Shown here one piece after another: positions 18,759 through 26,139 of a DNA stretch of 64,000 bases. The first letter of the stretch is position 1. Every line of letters starts with the position of its first letter. The DNA is from Pleionea mediterranea (GTDB lineage Bacteria > Pseudomonadota > Gammaproteobacteria > Enterobacterales > Kangiellaceae). The notes under the pieces are model-generated. The model made no database searches and was not told the origin of the DNA. It saw only the letters and a list, made by a program, of their open reading frames with translations. A program made the position numbers and the translations under genes. Location: contig NZ_QGGU01000005.1 in assembly GCF_003148745.1 (NCBI RefSeq), positions 124,001 to 188,000 on the forward strand, given 5' to 3'.

Positions 18759-18882
18759 AACGGCTCCTTTTCGGTTCTAGTTGTAATCACACATAAGAAC
18801 TGCGAGAACGAGCTATCTTTGGCGCCTCTCATGCTGCATTTATTATATGGTTTTTATTTGGATTTGGCTAACAATGGCCTTG

Positions 18883-19779
18883 CTAACGCTGAAAAACCGC
18901 ATAGCCACTATTTGGGATTATCTTTTTTACGGATGTTCCATCTTTATTCATTATATAGATATCCTTTTCTTTACTGTAGTCTTTGACGGATGAATATATT
19001 ATTTTAGAGCTATCAGGTGACCAGGATGGATACCAGTCATCAGTATTATTAGTGGTTAAGCGCTTTTGATTAGAACCGTCTATGTTCATCAGATAAATTT
19101 CATAATTGCCATCTCTTTTAGACATGAAAGCAATTTGCTTACCATCGGGTGAAATGTCAGGGTGCCACTCTTCAGCGTCATTATCAGTTAGTTGAATGAT
19201 GTTGCTACCATCAATATTCGCTATGCTTATTTCACTCTTTTTGTCTTTGAACTCCGAGTTATAAACAATTCTTCCATCTTTTGTAAACTCTGGCGCACCA
19301 CCACTCAAGGCTTTTATTTGAGTCTGCTCACTACCATCAGCATTCATCATCCAAATCTCTGCCCGTGCCACATTATTAGTATCTCTTTACTCACGAGAAA
19401 AAGCGATTTTTTGACCATCTGGAGACCATGCAGGCGCATAATCCCATTTATTAACGGCATGAGTTAATCGTTTTCTATTTGTACCATCACTATTCATGGT
19501 ATGAATTGACCAAGTTTTTTTGTCATCATATTTGGCATAAAATGCTAACTTTTTTCCGTCAGGAGACCAAGCCAGGTATCCACCTTTAGCATTGATGCTT
19601 TTAATCGTTGACTTACCTTCTTTATCACTCTCATAAATTCCGACGCTATCCGTTTCCATAGAGTCATAAGCAATAGTATAAGATCTTTCTGACACCGATT
19701 GATTATTTTGCGCATAACTGCCGCAACTAAATAACAACAAACAAGCTAATAGCGGTATTAGAGAGTAAATAGGTTTCAT
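18883..19779 (-). pseudogene. TolB-like beta-propeller lipoprotein broken by an in-frame stop
   Basis: Two reading frames, 19387-19779 and the continuation to 18883, are in the same frame and separated by one TAA at 19387-19389. Joined, they give ~298 codons: a lipoprotein signal (lipobox LFSC, Cys19) followed by PD40/WD40-type repeats with the recurring WSPDGKKIAF and IYIMNKDGT motifs, as in TolB-like propellers. Reverting one base (for example AAA to TAA) would restore the gene. A sequencing error or read-through cannot be excluded. The 3' end stops in a CGTTAGC box. Confidence 0.75.
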
Positions 19780-19927
19780 AATATTTCCTTATTGTAAAAT
19801 TAATGAGCTATTGTTCGTTAGTTAAATATGATTGATTAATTGCTCAGTGTAAACAAGCATAGTTTCAAAACAACTGATATCCTTATGACCTTTAGATGAT
19901 TTTGTGCTGACGGTAATAAACAGTTCA

Positions 19928-20311
19928 TTATTTAAGAACGGATCCAATAAGTCCTAAAACCCCAATAGGTAATAATAAAGTCCATTGCGGTAACTTTAAG
20001 AATGCTTGCAACTTAAAAAAGTACCAACCGACAGCAATAAATACGATAGAGAACATTATAAAAGTTATTGAGACACCAATAACTACGCTTTGAAGTGTAA
20101 TTAAATTAAACCAACCAATATAAGTTAGTGAAACACCCGACATAACTAAAATAACGGACACCATATGCCAACACGCTAAAAGAGTCGCTTTAGGTATGTC
20201 AGGAAGATCAGATTTAAGGAATGGCCTAACAGGGTCAACTTGTCCCGCGAAAATATGCACTAGTGAAGTAAATATACCTATTATTCCTGAAGCAAAAATC
20301 CATGTATTCAC
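19928..20311 (-). CDS. Small four-helix membrane protein, cassette gene (family A)
   Basis: 127 residues with four predicted membrane helices and a conserved helix-2 motif ACWHMVSV. GTG at 20311 follows an AAGGAAA ribosome site. It is paralogous to the product at 23642-24019: both begin with a GI(I/L)xxxxxxxH helix and share a W-H pair in the second helix. Function unknown. Finding two relatives in one array suggests repeated capture of the same family. Confidence 0.65.
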   Translation of the reverse strand: MNTWIFASGIIGIFTSLVHIFAGQVDPVRPFLKSDLPDIPKATLLACWHMVSVILVMSGVSLTYIGWFNLITLQSVVIGVSITFIMFSIVFIAVGWYFFKLQAFLKLPQWTLLLPIGVLGLIGSVLK

Positions 20312-20329
20312 TATATTTTCCTTATAAAC

Positions 20330-20395
20330 ATAAACGCCAAAGAAGGCGCTTCATCTTTTGCGACCTTCTTATTACGATTATTATATAGTTTATTG
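20330..20395 (-). other. Possible attC-type palindrome
   Basis: Imperfect inverted repeat AAGAAGGCGC / GCGACCTTCTT with a TAAACGCC outer box. The second outer box is poorly conserved. A further hairpin (TGAGGTT/AACCTGA) follows at about 20398-20435, so the attC could instead be one long VCR-like structure. Confidence 0.4.
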
Positions 20396-20466
20396 TTTGG
20401 GTCTGAGGTTCTCAATAACCTGAGCACCAACCCATAATGCTTTGACTTTTCAATTTAACGCAGTAA

Positions 20467-21072
20467 TCACTTGCTAGTCGCGGGCTTTGCATTGTTAGCC
20501 GACAATAACTGCGTACCTAGCATGTAAGCAGTAATACCGAACCACCCCATTGTCGGGATGGCCCATATTCTCTGTATTAATCCATTAAATTCCGCAGGAA
20601 TAAAGCCAGCATAAATCATCCAAAACATAAATACGTGCAATAGAGTTACCGCAACGGAAAAATTTTCAAAAGCCGCAGACTTAATAGTGTTCTTAAATTC
20701 AAGGGCAAATGCCATCGGCACAATAATCATGAAAATGGATAAGTTATACAATAGGTGCAAGGGGCTTTCTAGTGTCCAAATCCCGGCACTAATCATGCTT
20801 ATTCCCAGTAAAAATGTTGACAGCATGGAAACCGAAAATCGGTTTGGAGAGATGACTTGGCTCCCTAAAGCGAAAACGCACATGGAAACACCTATCACAA
20901 TATCTGCAACTCGATGAGTGTAAGCAAAAACTGGCGCTTCAAGAGCAACATGGCTGATACTTTTAGCGAAAAAGTCGAAGCCAGGAATAAAAACACCCAG
21001 TCCGATGTTAATCACCGAGACGATCCAAATCAAATGAGCTTGCCTAATTAATAAACTGTTTATGTGTGTCAC
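20467..21072 (-). CDS. DUF998-like membrane protein, cassette gene (family B)
   Basis: 201 residues with about six membrane helices, resembling DUF998 proteins. The N-terminal region has PGFDFFAKSISHVALE, matching PGYSSISQHISEVALL in the product at 21996-22592, so the two are paralogues within the same array. GTG at 21072 has AGGAAA nine bases upstream and gives the expected N-terminal helix. Role unknown. Confidence 0.7.
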   Translation of the reverse strand: MTHINSLLIRQAHLIWIVSVINIGLGVFIPGFDFFAKSISHVALEAPVFAYTHRVADIVIGVSMCVFALGSQVISPNRFSVSMLSTFLLGISMISAGIWTLESPLHLLYNLSIFMIIVPMAFALEFKNTIKSAAFENFSVAVTLLHVFMFWMIYAGFIPAEFNGLIQRIWAIPTMGWFGITAYMLGTQLLSANNAKPATSK

Positions 21073-21089
21073 TCAATTTCCTTTTTTTG

Positions 21090-21157
21090 GCTAATGCCTT
21101 AAGCAGTGGAAAATAAACACGGCTGCCCACTAACACCCGCATCGACGGCATTTGTTA
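21090..21157 (-). other. Probable attC site
   Basis: Read on the minus strand, a TTAACAAATGCC box just after the fosA-like stop pairs with GGCATTAGCC at the other end, with an AGTGG/CCACT inner pair. The outer box has CATTAG where GCGTTAG is usual. Confidence 0.45.
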
Positions 21158-21161
21158 AGGT

Positions 21162-21560
21162 TTAACACCAAATCATATTTTTATAGGGTTTCACCCGTAA
21201 AGATTCTAATCGTGACTGCAATGAACCAACATGCAACTCGACCTTATGGCCATCAGGATCCAGAATATACAAAGAGTCACCTTCGCTACCATTCTCTTTC
21301 CACTCTTCTATTCCTCGATCCTTGGCCACTACTTTGAGTGCTTCCAAATCTGGTTGAGAGATCGAAAACGCAATATGGCTATAATCTCCTGCGGGAGCTA
21401 CAGTATCAATACTTAAACAAACCCAGTCATTGCCGGCAGTAAGATACGCCCCGCCCTCCCATTTAACGTGCGGTTTGAACCCCAATATCTCACAATAGAA
21501 CTTCATTGAACGGTCTATGTTACTTGTTGTGATTGTAATGTGGTTGAGCCCATGAACCAT
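21162..21560 (-). CDS. fosA: FosA-type fosfomycin thiol transferase, cassette gene
   Basis: 132-residue vicinal-oxygen-chelate (glyoxalase-fold) protein matching the FosA family along its length. FosA adds glutathione to fosfomycin using Mn2+ and K+. The expected metal ligands are visible: H7 (GLNHIT), H62 (DYSHIAFS) and E108 (DPDGHKVELH). So are T9, Y39, the K88 and SEGDS loop, and R117 in the LQSRLES stretch. ATG 21560 gives the family start; a longer open frame upstream runs into the attC. Its place in a cassette array fits known integron-borne fos genes. Actual resistance is untested. Confidence 0.85.
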   Translation of the reverse strand: MVHGLNHITITTSNIDRSMKFYCEILGFKPHVKWEGGAYLTAGNDWVCLSIDTVAPAGDYSHIAFSISQPDLEALKVVAKDRGIEEWKENGSEGDSLYILDPDGHKVELHVGSLQSRLESLRVKPYKNMIWC

Positions 21561-21578
21561 GATTGAATCCCGAAGAAA

Positions 21579-21630
21579 CTTAACGATCAAATCACGCAAT
21601 TGCAACTATTCGCATGCATTATTTTGTTAA
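21579..21630 (-). other. attC recombination site
   Basis: Minus strand: TAACAAA box two bases after the stop of the 102-codon frame, imperfect inner arms AATGCATGCGAA / TTGCGTGATT, and end box ATCGTTAAGTT, which fits the GTTRRRY core. Length about 52 bp. Confidence 0.6.
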
Positions 21631-21632
21631 TT

Positions 21633-21929
21633 TCACAATACATTTAAGTCAAAAAACAATAATACCGGAACCAATGCTAATCTACTTACAAATACCGGTA
21701 CTATAAATTCAGAAAAATCATGTTTCGATAAAGCCTTAAATACAACCACCATCACAATTAATGATATGATACCCCCGCCATTCGAGAAAAGCATCACTGA
21801 AGCTCCAGCAGAAAAGCCTGCTGCAATTGCATGAAAAACATTATGCTCTACAGAAAAAAGTCTCAATGAAATAGTAAATAATACTGAACCTGCAAGGGCA
21901 TATATTAATGCCATGGTAGTTGTATCCAA
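21633..21929 (-). CDS. Small membrane protein, cassette gene
   Basis: 98 residues, no family recognised. About three hydrophobic helices with a central GFSAGASVMLFSNGGG stretch. TTG 21929 is chosen as start because GGAGG lies exactly five bases before it. A TTG four codons earlier overlaps that site, and an ATG five codons later lacks spacing. It lies between two attC sites, so it forms a complete cassette of about 370 bp. Confidence 0.6.
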   Translation of the reverse strand: MDTTTMALIYALAGSVLFTISLRLFSVEHNVFHAIAAGFSAGASVMLFSNGGGIISLIVMVVVFKALSKHDFSEFIVPVFVSRLALVPVLLFFDLNVL

Positions 21930-21950
21930 CTTATCCTCCAATAAAGAAAT

Positions 21951-21999
21951 TAACGCCTGAGTTAAGCCGCGAAGCGGCTTCGGCTAAAATAATTGTTAG
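21951..21999 (-). other. attC recombination site, aadA-like
   Basis: The best attC in the window. On the minus strand it starts CTAACAATT, which contains the stop of the DUF998-like gene. A perfect AAGCCGC-TTC-GCGGCTT hairpin follows, then TTAACTCAGGCGTTA at the end. Order and wording closely resemble the attC of classical aadA cassettes. Confidence 0.82.
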
Positions 22000-22592
22000 C
22001 CCGCTGCCGCAGCGTGCTTGGCAGACCGCATGACCGAAAGGTTGATGTCACGCGCCAAGGAGTAACTGGCCACGGCGTACCAGCCGAAAATAATAAGCGT
22101 CGCAACACGCTGCGTCAGGCCGCGAAACCCGTGCGGGTCAAAGCCTGAGAGCATAAGCCATAAGTAAAGCATGATGACGAGCGCAACAAGCATGGAGAAG
22201 CTTCGTAGCGAACTACCAGTTGGCGCGATCTCTGTGGCAAAGAAGGCCGGGACTAAAACCATGAAGAAGCCAAGGCCGTACAAGCCATGGAGCGGGCTGC
22301 CCATTACAAAGACCCCGTTTGATATCATGCTTGCTCCAAACACTACAGCCGCTACCGCCGTGTATTTGGATCCCTTGGCTAGGAATAGCCAAGTGCCAAA
22401 CAAGGCAATCGAAACCCCGGTGACAAAAGCTGCCACCCTTTGAATGAGCGCAATGGGGTGGTCAAGAAGCGCCACCTCACTGATGTGCTGCGAGATAGAT
22501 GAGTAACCAGGCAAAAAGAACGCAATCAGAATTGGGACAAGCATCGCACCTAGCGGTATCACTACGGTTTGTTTAACTAGGATGTGTTTCAA
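21996..22592 (-). CDS. DUF998-like membrane protein, cassette gene (family B)
   Basis: 198 residues, about six membrane helices. Paralogue of the product at 20467-21072, sharing the PGYSSISQHISEVALL region and the GASMISNGVFVMGSPLHGLY region. TTG 22592 is preceded by GGGGGAGAG, a very strong ribosome site. The stop TAA is part of the R'' box of the attC downstream. With attC sites on both sides this is a textbook cassette. Function unknown. Confidence 0.75.
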   Translation of the reverse strand: MKHILVKQTVVIPLGAMLVPILIAFFLPGYSSISQHISEVALLDHPIALIQRVAAFVTGVSIALFGTWLFLAKGSKYTAVAAVVFGASMISNGVFVMGSPLHGLYGLGFFMVLVPAFFATEIAPTGSSLRSFSMLVALVIMLYLWLMLSGFDPHGFRGLTQRVATLIIFGWYAVASYSLARDINLSVMRSAKHAAAAG

Positions 22593-22624
22593 AATCTCTC
22601 CCCCTTCGGTAACTTTTGTGAGCG

Positions 22625-22687
22625 GGCTAACGCTCGTGTAATTCGAACGGCACGCTTTTCGCCGATTCGAAATTCACACTCTGGTTA
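22625..22687 (-). other. attC recombination site
   Basis: Minus strand: TAACCAG at the stop of the 187-residue gene, arms GTGTGAATTTCGAATCGGC and GCCGTTCGAATTACAC forming a long imperfect stem, and end box GAGCGTTAGCC. Length about 63 bp. All four boxes are recognisable. Confidence 0.78.
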
Positions 22688-23248
22688 TGCAATTTTTTCA
22701 ACTTCATTTAACTCCAAGCTTTTTATGTAATGTTCAAGGTTAGTTGAAATTTTTTCGAAGACTCGCGGAAAGTAAGATGCGATTTCCGAGAAGCTTGGAT
22801 TGTCACTAAGCGGCCCGCCATGATAATAACGCATATGTTTGAGTATATCATCTTGTTCATCCGAGCTAAGTGCATAAAACGGATTTGATACGCTATAATC
22901 GTGAAAGCTTGAGAAGTGTATAAATGCACAACCGAACTTGTAAACTGATAACGTCCACCCTTGAAGCTTATTCGATTGTTCAACCATTTCCCTATCAGTC
23001 ACCTTTTTTAGTTTTCCTTTTGGGGTTGAGACGGTCCAAATTTCGCCATTTAAAGTTTGTTCAATGAGCCTCGTCCTCTCAGAAATATCAGCAATACTGA
23101 GCAAATATATTGCTCTAATCATTGAATCCAGTTCTTGTCTTAGTATAGATGCCATTATACCCGAGAGATCATGCAAACGATTCATCGCTTCTGAATGCTC
23201 AGCTGATCTTTTTCTTAATATTTTACAGAAATCTTGGATTACATTCAT
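22685..23248 (-). CDS. Hypothetical protein, cassette gene
   Basis: 187 residues, no family recognised. Predicted soluble and mainly helical, with His/Tyr-rich segments (HFSSFHDYS, MRYYHGGP). ATG at 23248 has a modest AAGAGA site. The stop is shared with the attC at 22625-22687. A TTGTTAGGCC box about 16 bases upstream of the start looks like the junction with the preceding cassette. Confidence 0.65.
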   Translation of the reverse strand: MNVIQDFCKILRKRSAEHSEAMNRLHDLSGIMASILRQELDSMIRAIYLLSIADISERTRLIEQTLNGEIWTVSTPKGKLKKVTDREMVEQSNKLQGWTLSVYKFGCAFIHFSSFHDYSVSNPFYALSSDEQDDILKHMRYYHGGPLSDNPSFSEIASYFPRVFEKISTNLEHYIKSLELNEVEKIA

Positions 23249-23641
23249 ACTATCTCTTTATAGGCCTAACAATATATTATATTCACGAAAGTTTAAATAA
23301 ACCGCTTTCTATTTTGGCTTATAAGACTACAGACCTTTCACTGTAAGGGCTAGAGCAAAAATCACTTTTCTCAATTATGCTGTATAGATCTCTCAATAGC
23401 ATAAGATTCCATTATACGCGCCAATATTTTTTCAATAAATTCCATACATTCAAGCAAAACACTATGCCATTTCAACTGAAGAATCCTACTGCTCCTGAGT
23501 TAAAAATAATATTTATTTTCATGAGCTGTAGCCAAAATACCTTTCCCTGTCGGGTATTTTATCGCCACTCGAAAATTTATAAAAATTCAACATAGCCATC
23601 CATAAACTAACGACTCATATCAAAAACCAACGGCTAAACAA
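23249..23641. other. Non-coding stretch within the cassette array
   Basis: No convincing gene; a 72-codon plus-strand frame lacks a ribosome site and family signal. A hairpin AAATACC / GGTATTT lies near 23533-23560. A CCTAACAATA box near 23264 marks a possible cassette junction, but no full attC could be drawn. Confidence 0.4.
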
Positions 23642-24019
23642 TCAACCTCCTAACCATGTTGCCACCGATATTAATAACAAGCCTATCCATCCCGGATGGC
23701 GGGCCTTGGTACTGATGAAAACCAATAGCGACGAGAGCAACATGGATATTGCAATAGCATTAATCACCAGGCTCCGTAATTGCTCTAAAGTAGGCTCCAT
23801 TGATAACTGCAGCAAGACGACACCCAAAGCTACACCAAAAATAGAAACAATATGCCAGCTTGCCCATAGAATTCTTACGTGACGTTCTTTCAGTAAAGTG
23901 CTGCCATTGGTGGGGATGATGGTGCTATTTCGCATGCGCCTGAAAACAAGATGCTCACCGAGTGCTGAGTGAATAATCGCAACTAAAAAAGCAAGTATAC
24001 CTGCTATTAGAAAATACAT
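23642..24019 (-). CDS. Small four-helix membrane protein, cassette-like gene (family A)
   Basis: 125 residues from ATG 24019, which has AAAGGA seven to eight bases upstream; the longer open frame is not supported. Four helices, with the same H in helix 1 (IIHSALGE) and W-H pair in helix 2 (WASWHIVSIF) as the product at 19928-20311. Function unknown. It is the most upstream recognisable gene of the array on the minus strand. Confidence 0.62.
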   Translation of the reverse strand: MYFLIAGILAFLVAIIHSALGEHLVFRRMRNSTIIPTNGSTLLKERHVRILWASWHIVSIFGVALGVVLLQLSMEPTLEQLRSLVINAIAISMLLSSLLVFISTKARHPGWIGLLLISVATWLGG

Positions 24020-24178
24020 AGGACGTCCTTTTAAATAATTGATATTGGATTTTAGAGTTTTTAAAAAATTAAATGCTTGAAACGTTTTTTGATCCATCTA
24101 ACTTTAAGAAATCGCTCCCTGATTATTGCATTAATATTTCTGTCCGTTGATAACAATAAGTACTAAGCTATTTGATGA

Positions 24179-24290
24179 ATGTCTCTTTAATGAGGTTCGC
24201 TTTAACTAAGCTCGATTTGACTAAACTGTCTTTAACCAAGTTCTCTTTAATGAAGGTATCTTTAACGAACTCTCTTTAATCAAGCTCTCT
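24179..24290. repeat. 15-bp degenerate tandem repeat after the GGDEF-like gene
   Basis: About seven units with a CTTTAA(T/C)(G/C)AAG core and a 15-bp period. On the minus strand the frame downstream of the TAA at 24276 stays open and reads xVKxx-type pentads (FVKDT, FIKEN, LVKDS, LVKSS, LVKAN, LIKET) to a later TAG. The unit containing the stop is one base short. Confidence 0.85.
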
Positions 24291-24890
24291 TTCTGGCTGC
24301 GAGACTTTTAATTGATTTTTACCATCTTGCTTGGCATGAAATAATACCGTATCCGCACGTTTCGCGATGTCATCAAAACAGGTGTCATCGGTGCATAATT
24401 CGGCAACACCCATGCTCACAGTAACCGTTCGTTTATCCTTAAATGAAAAGTCGTGCTCGTAAAGCGCCGACTGGATGCGTTCAAATACTCGTTGTGCTTC
24501 TGTTGCTGAGCTTTCGGGCAGTAACATTAACCAACCCTGACCTCGCCAGCGACTGATTTTATCGCCCTGACGTTTGTGCTGCTGCAACACTTGTGCAACG
24601 GATGTTAAAACCTTATCCCCTACATCGAAGCCATAGGTGTCGTTGATGTCACCAAAATTATCCAGATCGATCATGGCGACGCTGAAAGTGCTATTTCTTA
24701 CGCGCGCCTGTTCAAACACAATATCGCCCAATATCACCATGGACGCACGGCTCAGATCACCTGTTAATTCATCAACCTCGGCTATTTCGCCTTGCTGCTT
24801 CTTTTGCTGCTGATACTGATTAAAAATATATCCGCCGCCAATCATTATTAAGATGGTTTCAACGACAATAATTATCTGCTCTAGTGACAT
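24276..24890 (-). CDS. Membrane-anchored degenerate GGDEF-domain protein
   Basis: 204 residues: an N-terminal membrane helix (about 5-24), a short linker, and a GGDEF-like domain (about 40-195). The fold signature is clear (DELTGDLSR, AMIDLDNFGDINDTYG, TVSMGVAE), but the active site reads RGQGW where GGDEF is expected. Diguanylate cyclase activity is therefore unlikely, and no RxxD site is evident. It could be a c-di-GMP or protein-binding relic. The C-terminus ends within a 15-bp tandem repeat and may once have been longer. Confidence 0.82.
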   Translation of the reverse strand: MSLEQIIIVVETILIMIGGGYIFNQYQQQKKQQGEIAEVDELTGDLSRASMVILGDIVFEQARVRNSTFSVAMIDLDNFGDINDTYGFDVGDKVLTSVAQVLQQHKRQGDKISRWRGQGWLMLLPESSATEAQRVFERIQSALYEHDFSFKDKRTVTVSMGVAELCTDDTCFDDIAKRADTVLFHAKQDGKNQLKVSQPERELD

Positions 24891-24975
24891 CGCAACCTCT
24901 TTTTATTAATGAATTGATCAGGTCGCTATAAACTAAACGAACACTGAGTAATAAATACTGGATTTTAAGTTTCGA

Positions 24976-25278
24976 TTACTGACTGTTCTGACAACTCCAG
25001 CAAATTTCAAACGCCGGGGCGTTCTCTTCTCCACACTCACCACACAACCAGTTGTTGCCGTGTTCCTGCCGCTGTTTAAAGTCGTTCAGCAATCGTTCGG
25101 CCTGTGCAAACTGTTCCGGTTTAACAAACACCTCTATTTCGGTCACATTCATAGGCAACTCGCCCATGGCACCGGCCAAGGCTTCACCTTTTAAGAAAAC
25201 TTCAATACCTTCACTGTCGAGCATGGCACGTATGGTATTCGCTTCCAGATAATTGGCTGAACTGCATAGTTTATTCAT
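24976..25278 (-). CDS. DUF2007 domain protein with C-terminal zinc ribbon
   Basis: 100 residues. The N-terminal DUF2007 fold (about 1-68) includes ANTIRAMLDSEGIEVF and the VFVKPEQFAQAE stretch. The C-terminus (about 76-98) is a small zinc ribbon with paired cysteines, WLCGECG and CWSCQ (CxxC-x10-CxxC). Such proteins are often annotated as putative signal transducers, without known function. It lies upstream of the degenerate GGDEF gene on the same strand, about 85 bases away. Confidence 0.85.
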   Translation of the reverse strand: MNKLCSSANYLEANTIRAMLDSEGIEVFLKGEALAGAMGELPMNVTEIEVFVKPEQFAQAERLLNDFKQRQEHGNNWLCGECGEENAPAFEICWSCQNSQ

Positions 25279-25339
25279 AATTATTGTTTAAACGCTTACC
25301 CTTATTAAAATATATGCCATTACCTCTAGGATCGCCACT

Positions 25340-25490
25340 CTGGTAACCTTCTCCGTTATTTAACATATCCAATATGTAACGTATCCAGTATGAAACCTGT
25401 CCAGTATGTAAGATACCCGATATTTAAAGTATCCCGCATTTAAGGATCTCGTATTTAAGTATCCCTGAATTTAGGTATTCAATGCTGAAA
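25340..25490. repeat. ~16-bp degenerate tandem repeat
   Basis: About eight units such as AACGTATCCAGTATGA and AAGTATCCCTGAATTT, period 15-16. It occupies most of the interval between the cold-shock gene and the DUF2007 gene. No long open frame was noticed through it. Confidence 0.8.
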
Positions 25491-25542
25491 CAGCTTTTTC
25501 CCTTTATCGCTATTCAGTGATGCTTTGATAAATAGCGGGCAT

Positions 25543-25573
25543 AAAAAAACCGCGAACGAATCGCGGTTTTTTT
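25543..25573 (-). terminator. Rho-independent terminator of the cold-shock gene
   Basis: Perfect stem AACCGCGA / TCGCGGTT with a five-base loop, flanked by seven A and seven T, so it could act on both strands. It lies 20 bases after the cold-shock stop. Confidence 0.9.
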
Positions 25574-25593
25574 ACTGCTACGGAAGTATCCAA

Positions 25594-25803
25594 TTAACCC
25601 AATACTTCAACGTTGGCAGCTTGAGGACCTTTCTGTCCATCCTGGATTTCAAATTGTACCCTTTGGCCTTCGGCTAACGTCTTGAATCCATCGCCTTTGA
25701 TAGAGCTAAAGTGAACGAATACATCAGGACCGCTTTCTTGCTCAAGAAATCCAAAACCTTTCGTTTCGTTAAACCATTTTACCTGACCAGTAGTTACTGA
25801 CAT
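25594..25803 (-). CDS. Cold-shock protein (CspA family)
   Basis: 69-residue single OB-fold RNA/ssDNA chaperone. RNP1 is KGFGFL (residues 15-20) and RNP2 is VFVHF (28-32). ATG is preceded by CAGGAGT. A minus-strand promoter with -10 TATACT (25976-25981) and -35 TTTACT (25998-26003) would give a leader of about 165 bases, as for cold-regulated csp genes. Whether this copy is cold-induced or constitutive cannot be told. Confidence 0.95.
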   Translation of the reverse strand: MSVTTGQVKWFNETKGFGFLEQESGPDVFVHFSSIKGDGFKTLAEGQRVQFEIQDGQKGPQAANVEVLG

Positions 25804-25975
25804 TGTATTACTCCTGAGATATAACTAATTATTCAATGATACCGTCACCTGCAACTCGCAAGTAACAACTCGTGAAAATCCAGGAATTACTTAAGCTCAC
25901 ACGAAACGAGGTACAACAGAAAGGTCTTCGATCTTGCAATGCCATAAATACTCGCTGTCATTTCACAGCCTATTC

Positions 25976-26003
25976 AGTATAAAACACTGAAAAGTGAAGT
26001 AAA
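25976..26003 (-). promoter_or_regulatory. Candidate sigma-70 promoter for the cold-shock gene
   Basis: Minus strand: TTTACT and TATACT with a 16-bp spacer. It implies a long 5' leader (about 25804-25968). No other open frame is seen in the 25804-26139 interval. Confidence 0.5.
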
Positions 26004-26139
26004 GGTAATTTTTTACTGTGACAGGAAGATGACAATCGTATTATCGCAGAATACAAGATATTGATATATATAGTGAAATAGTTCACTTTATCTTGTTATG
26101 TTTCACCCAACACTCATCCGTTTAAAAGCTTGAACTTGC

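Larger units (their letters stand above)
17613..24100. mobile_element. Integron gene-cassette array lacking an integrase (CALIN)
   Basis: About ten small genes, all on the minus strand, most separated by short gaps and several by attC-type palindromes (best at 21951-21999, 22625-22687 and 21579-21630). Typical cassette features are present: stop codons lie within or next to the R'' box, and the products are mostly small membrane proteins, unknowns, and one fosfomycin-resistance-type enzyme. No tyrosine recombinase of IntI type lies in the window. The outer limits are not sharply defined; the array is bounded by two GGDEF genes. Confidence 0.75.

Noticed and set aside
23377-23595. 72-codon plus-strand frame in the cassette array
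   Set aside because: Wrong orientation for the array, no ribosome site, no recognisable composition or family.
17613-24100. Array considered as a prophage or conjugative island
   Set aside because: No phage structural, replication, integrase, conjugation or transposase genes are present; the attC-type sites and gene sizes fit cassettes better.
24179-25490. Repeat arrays considered as CRISPR
   Set aside because: Units are degenerate, 15-16 bp, contiguous and without spacers; no cas genes are present.
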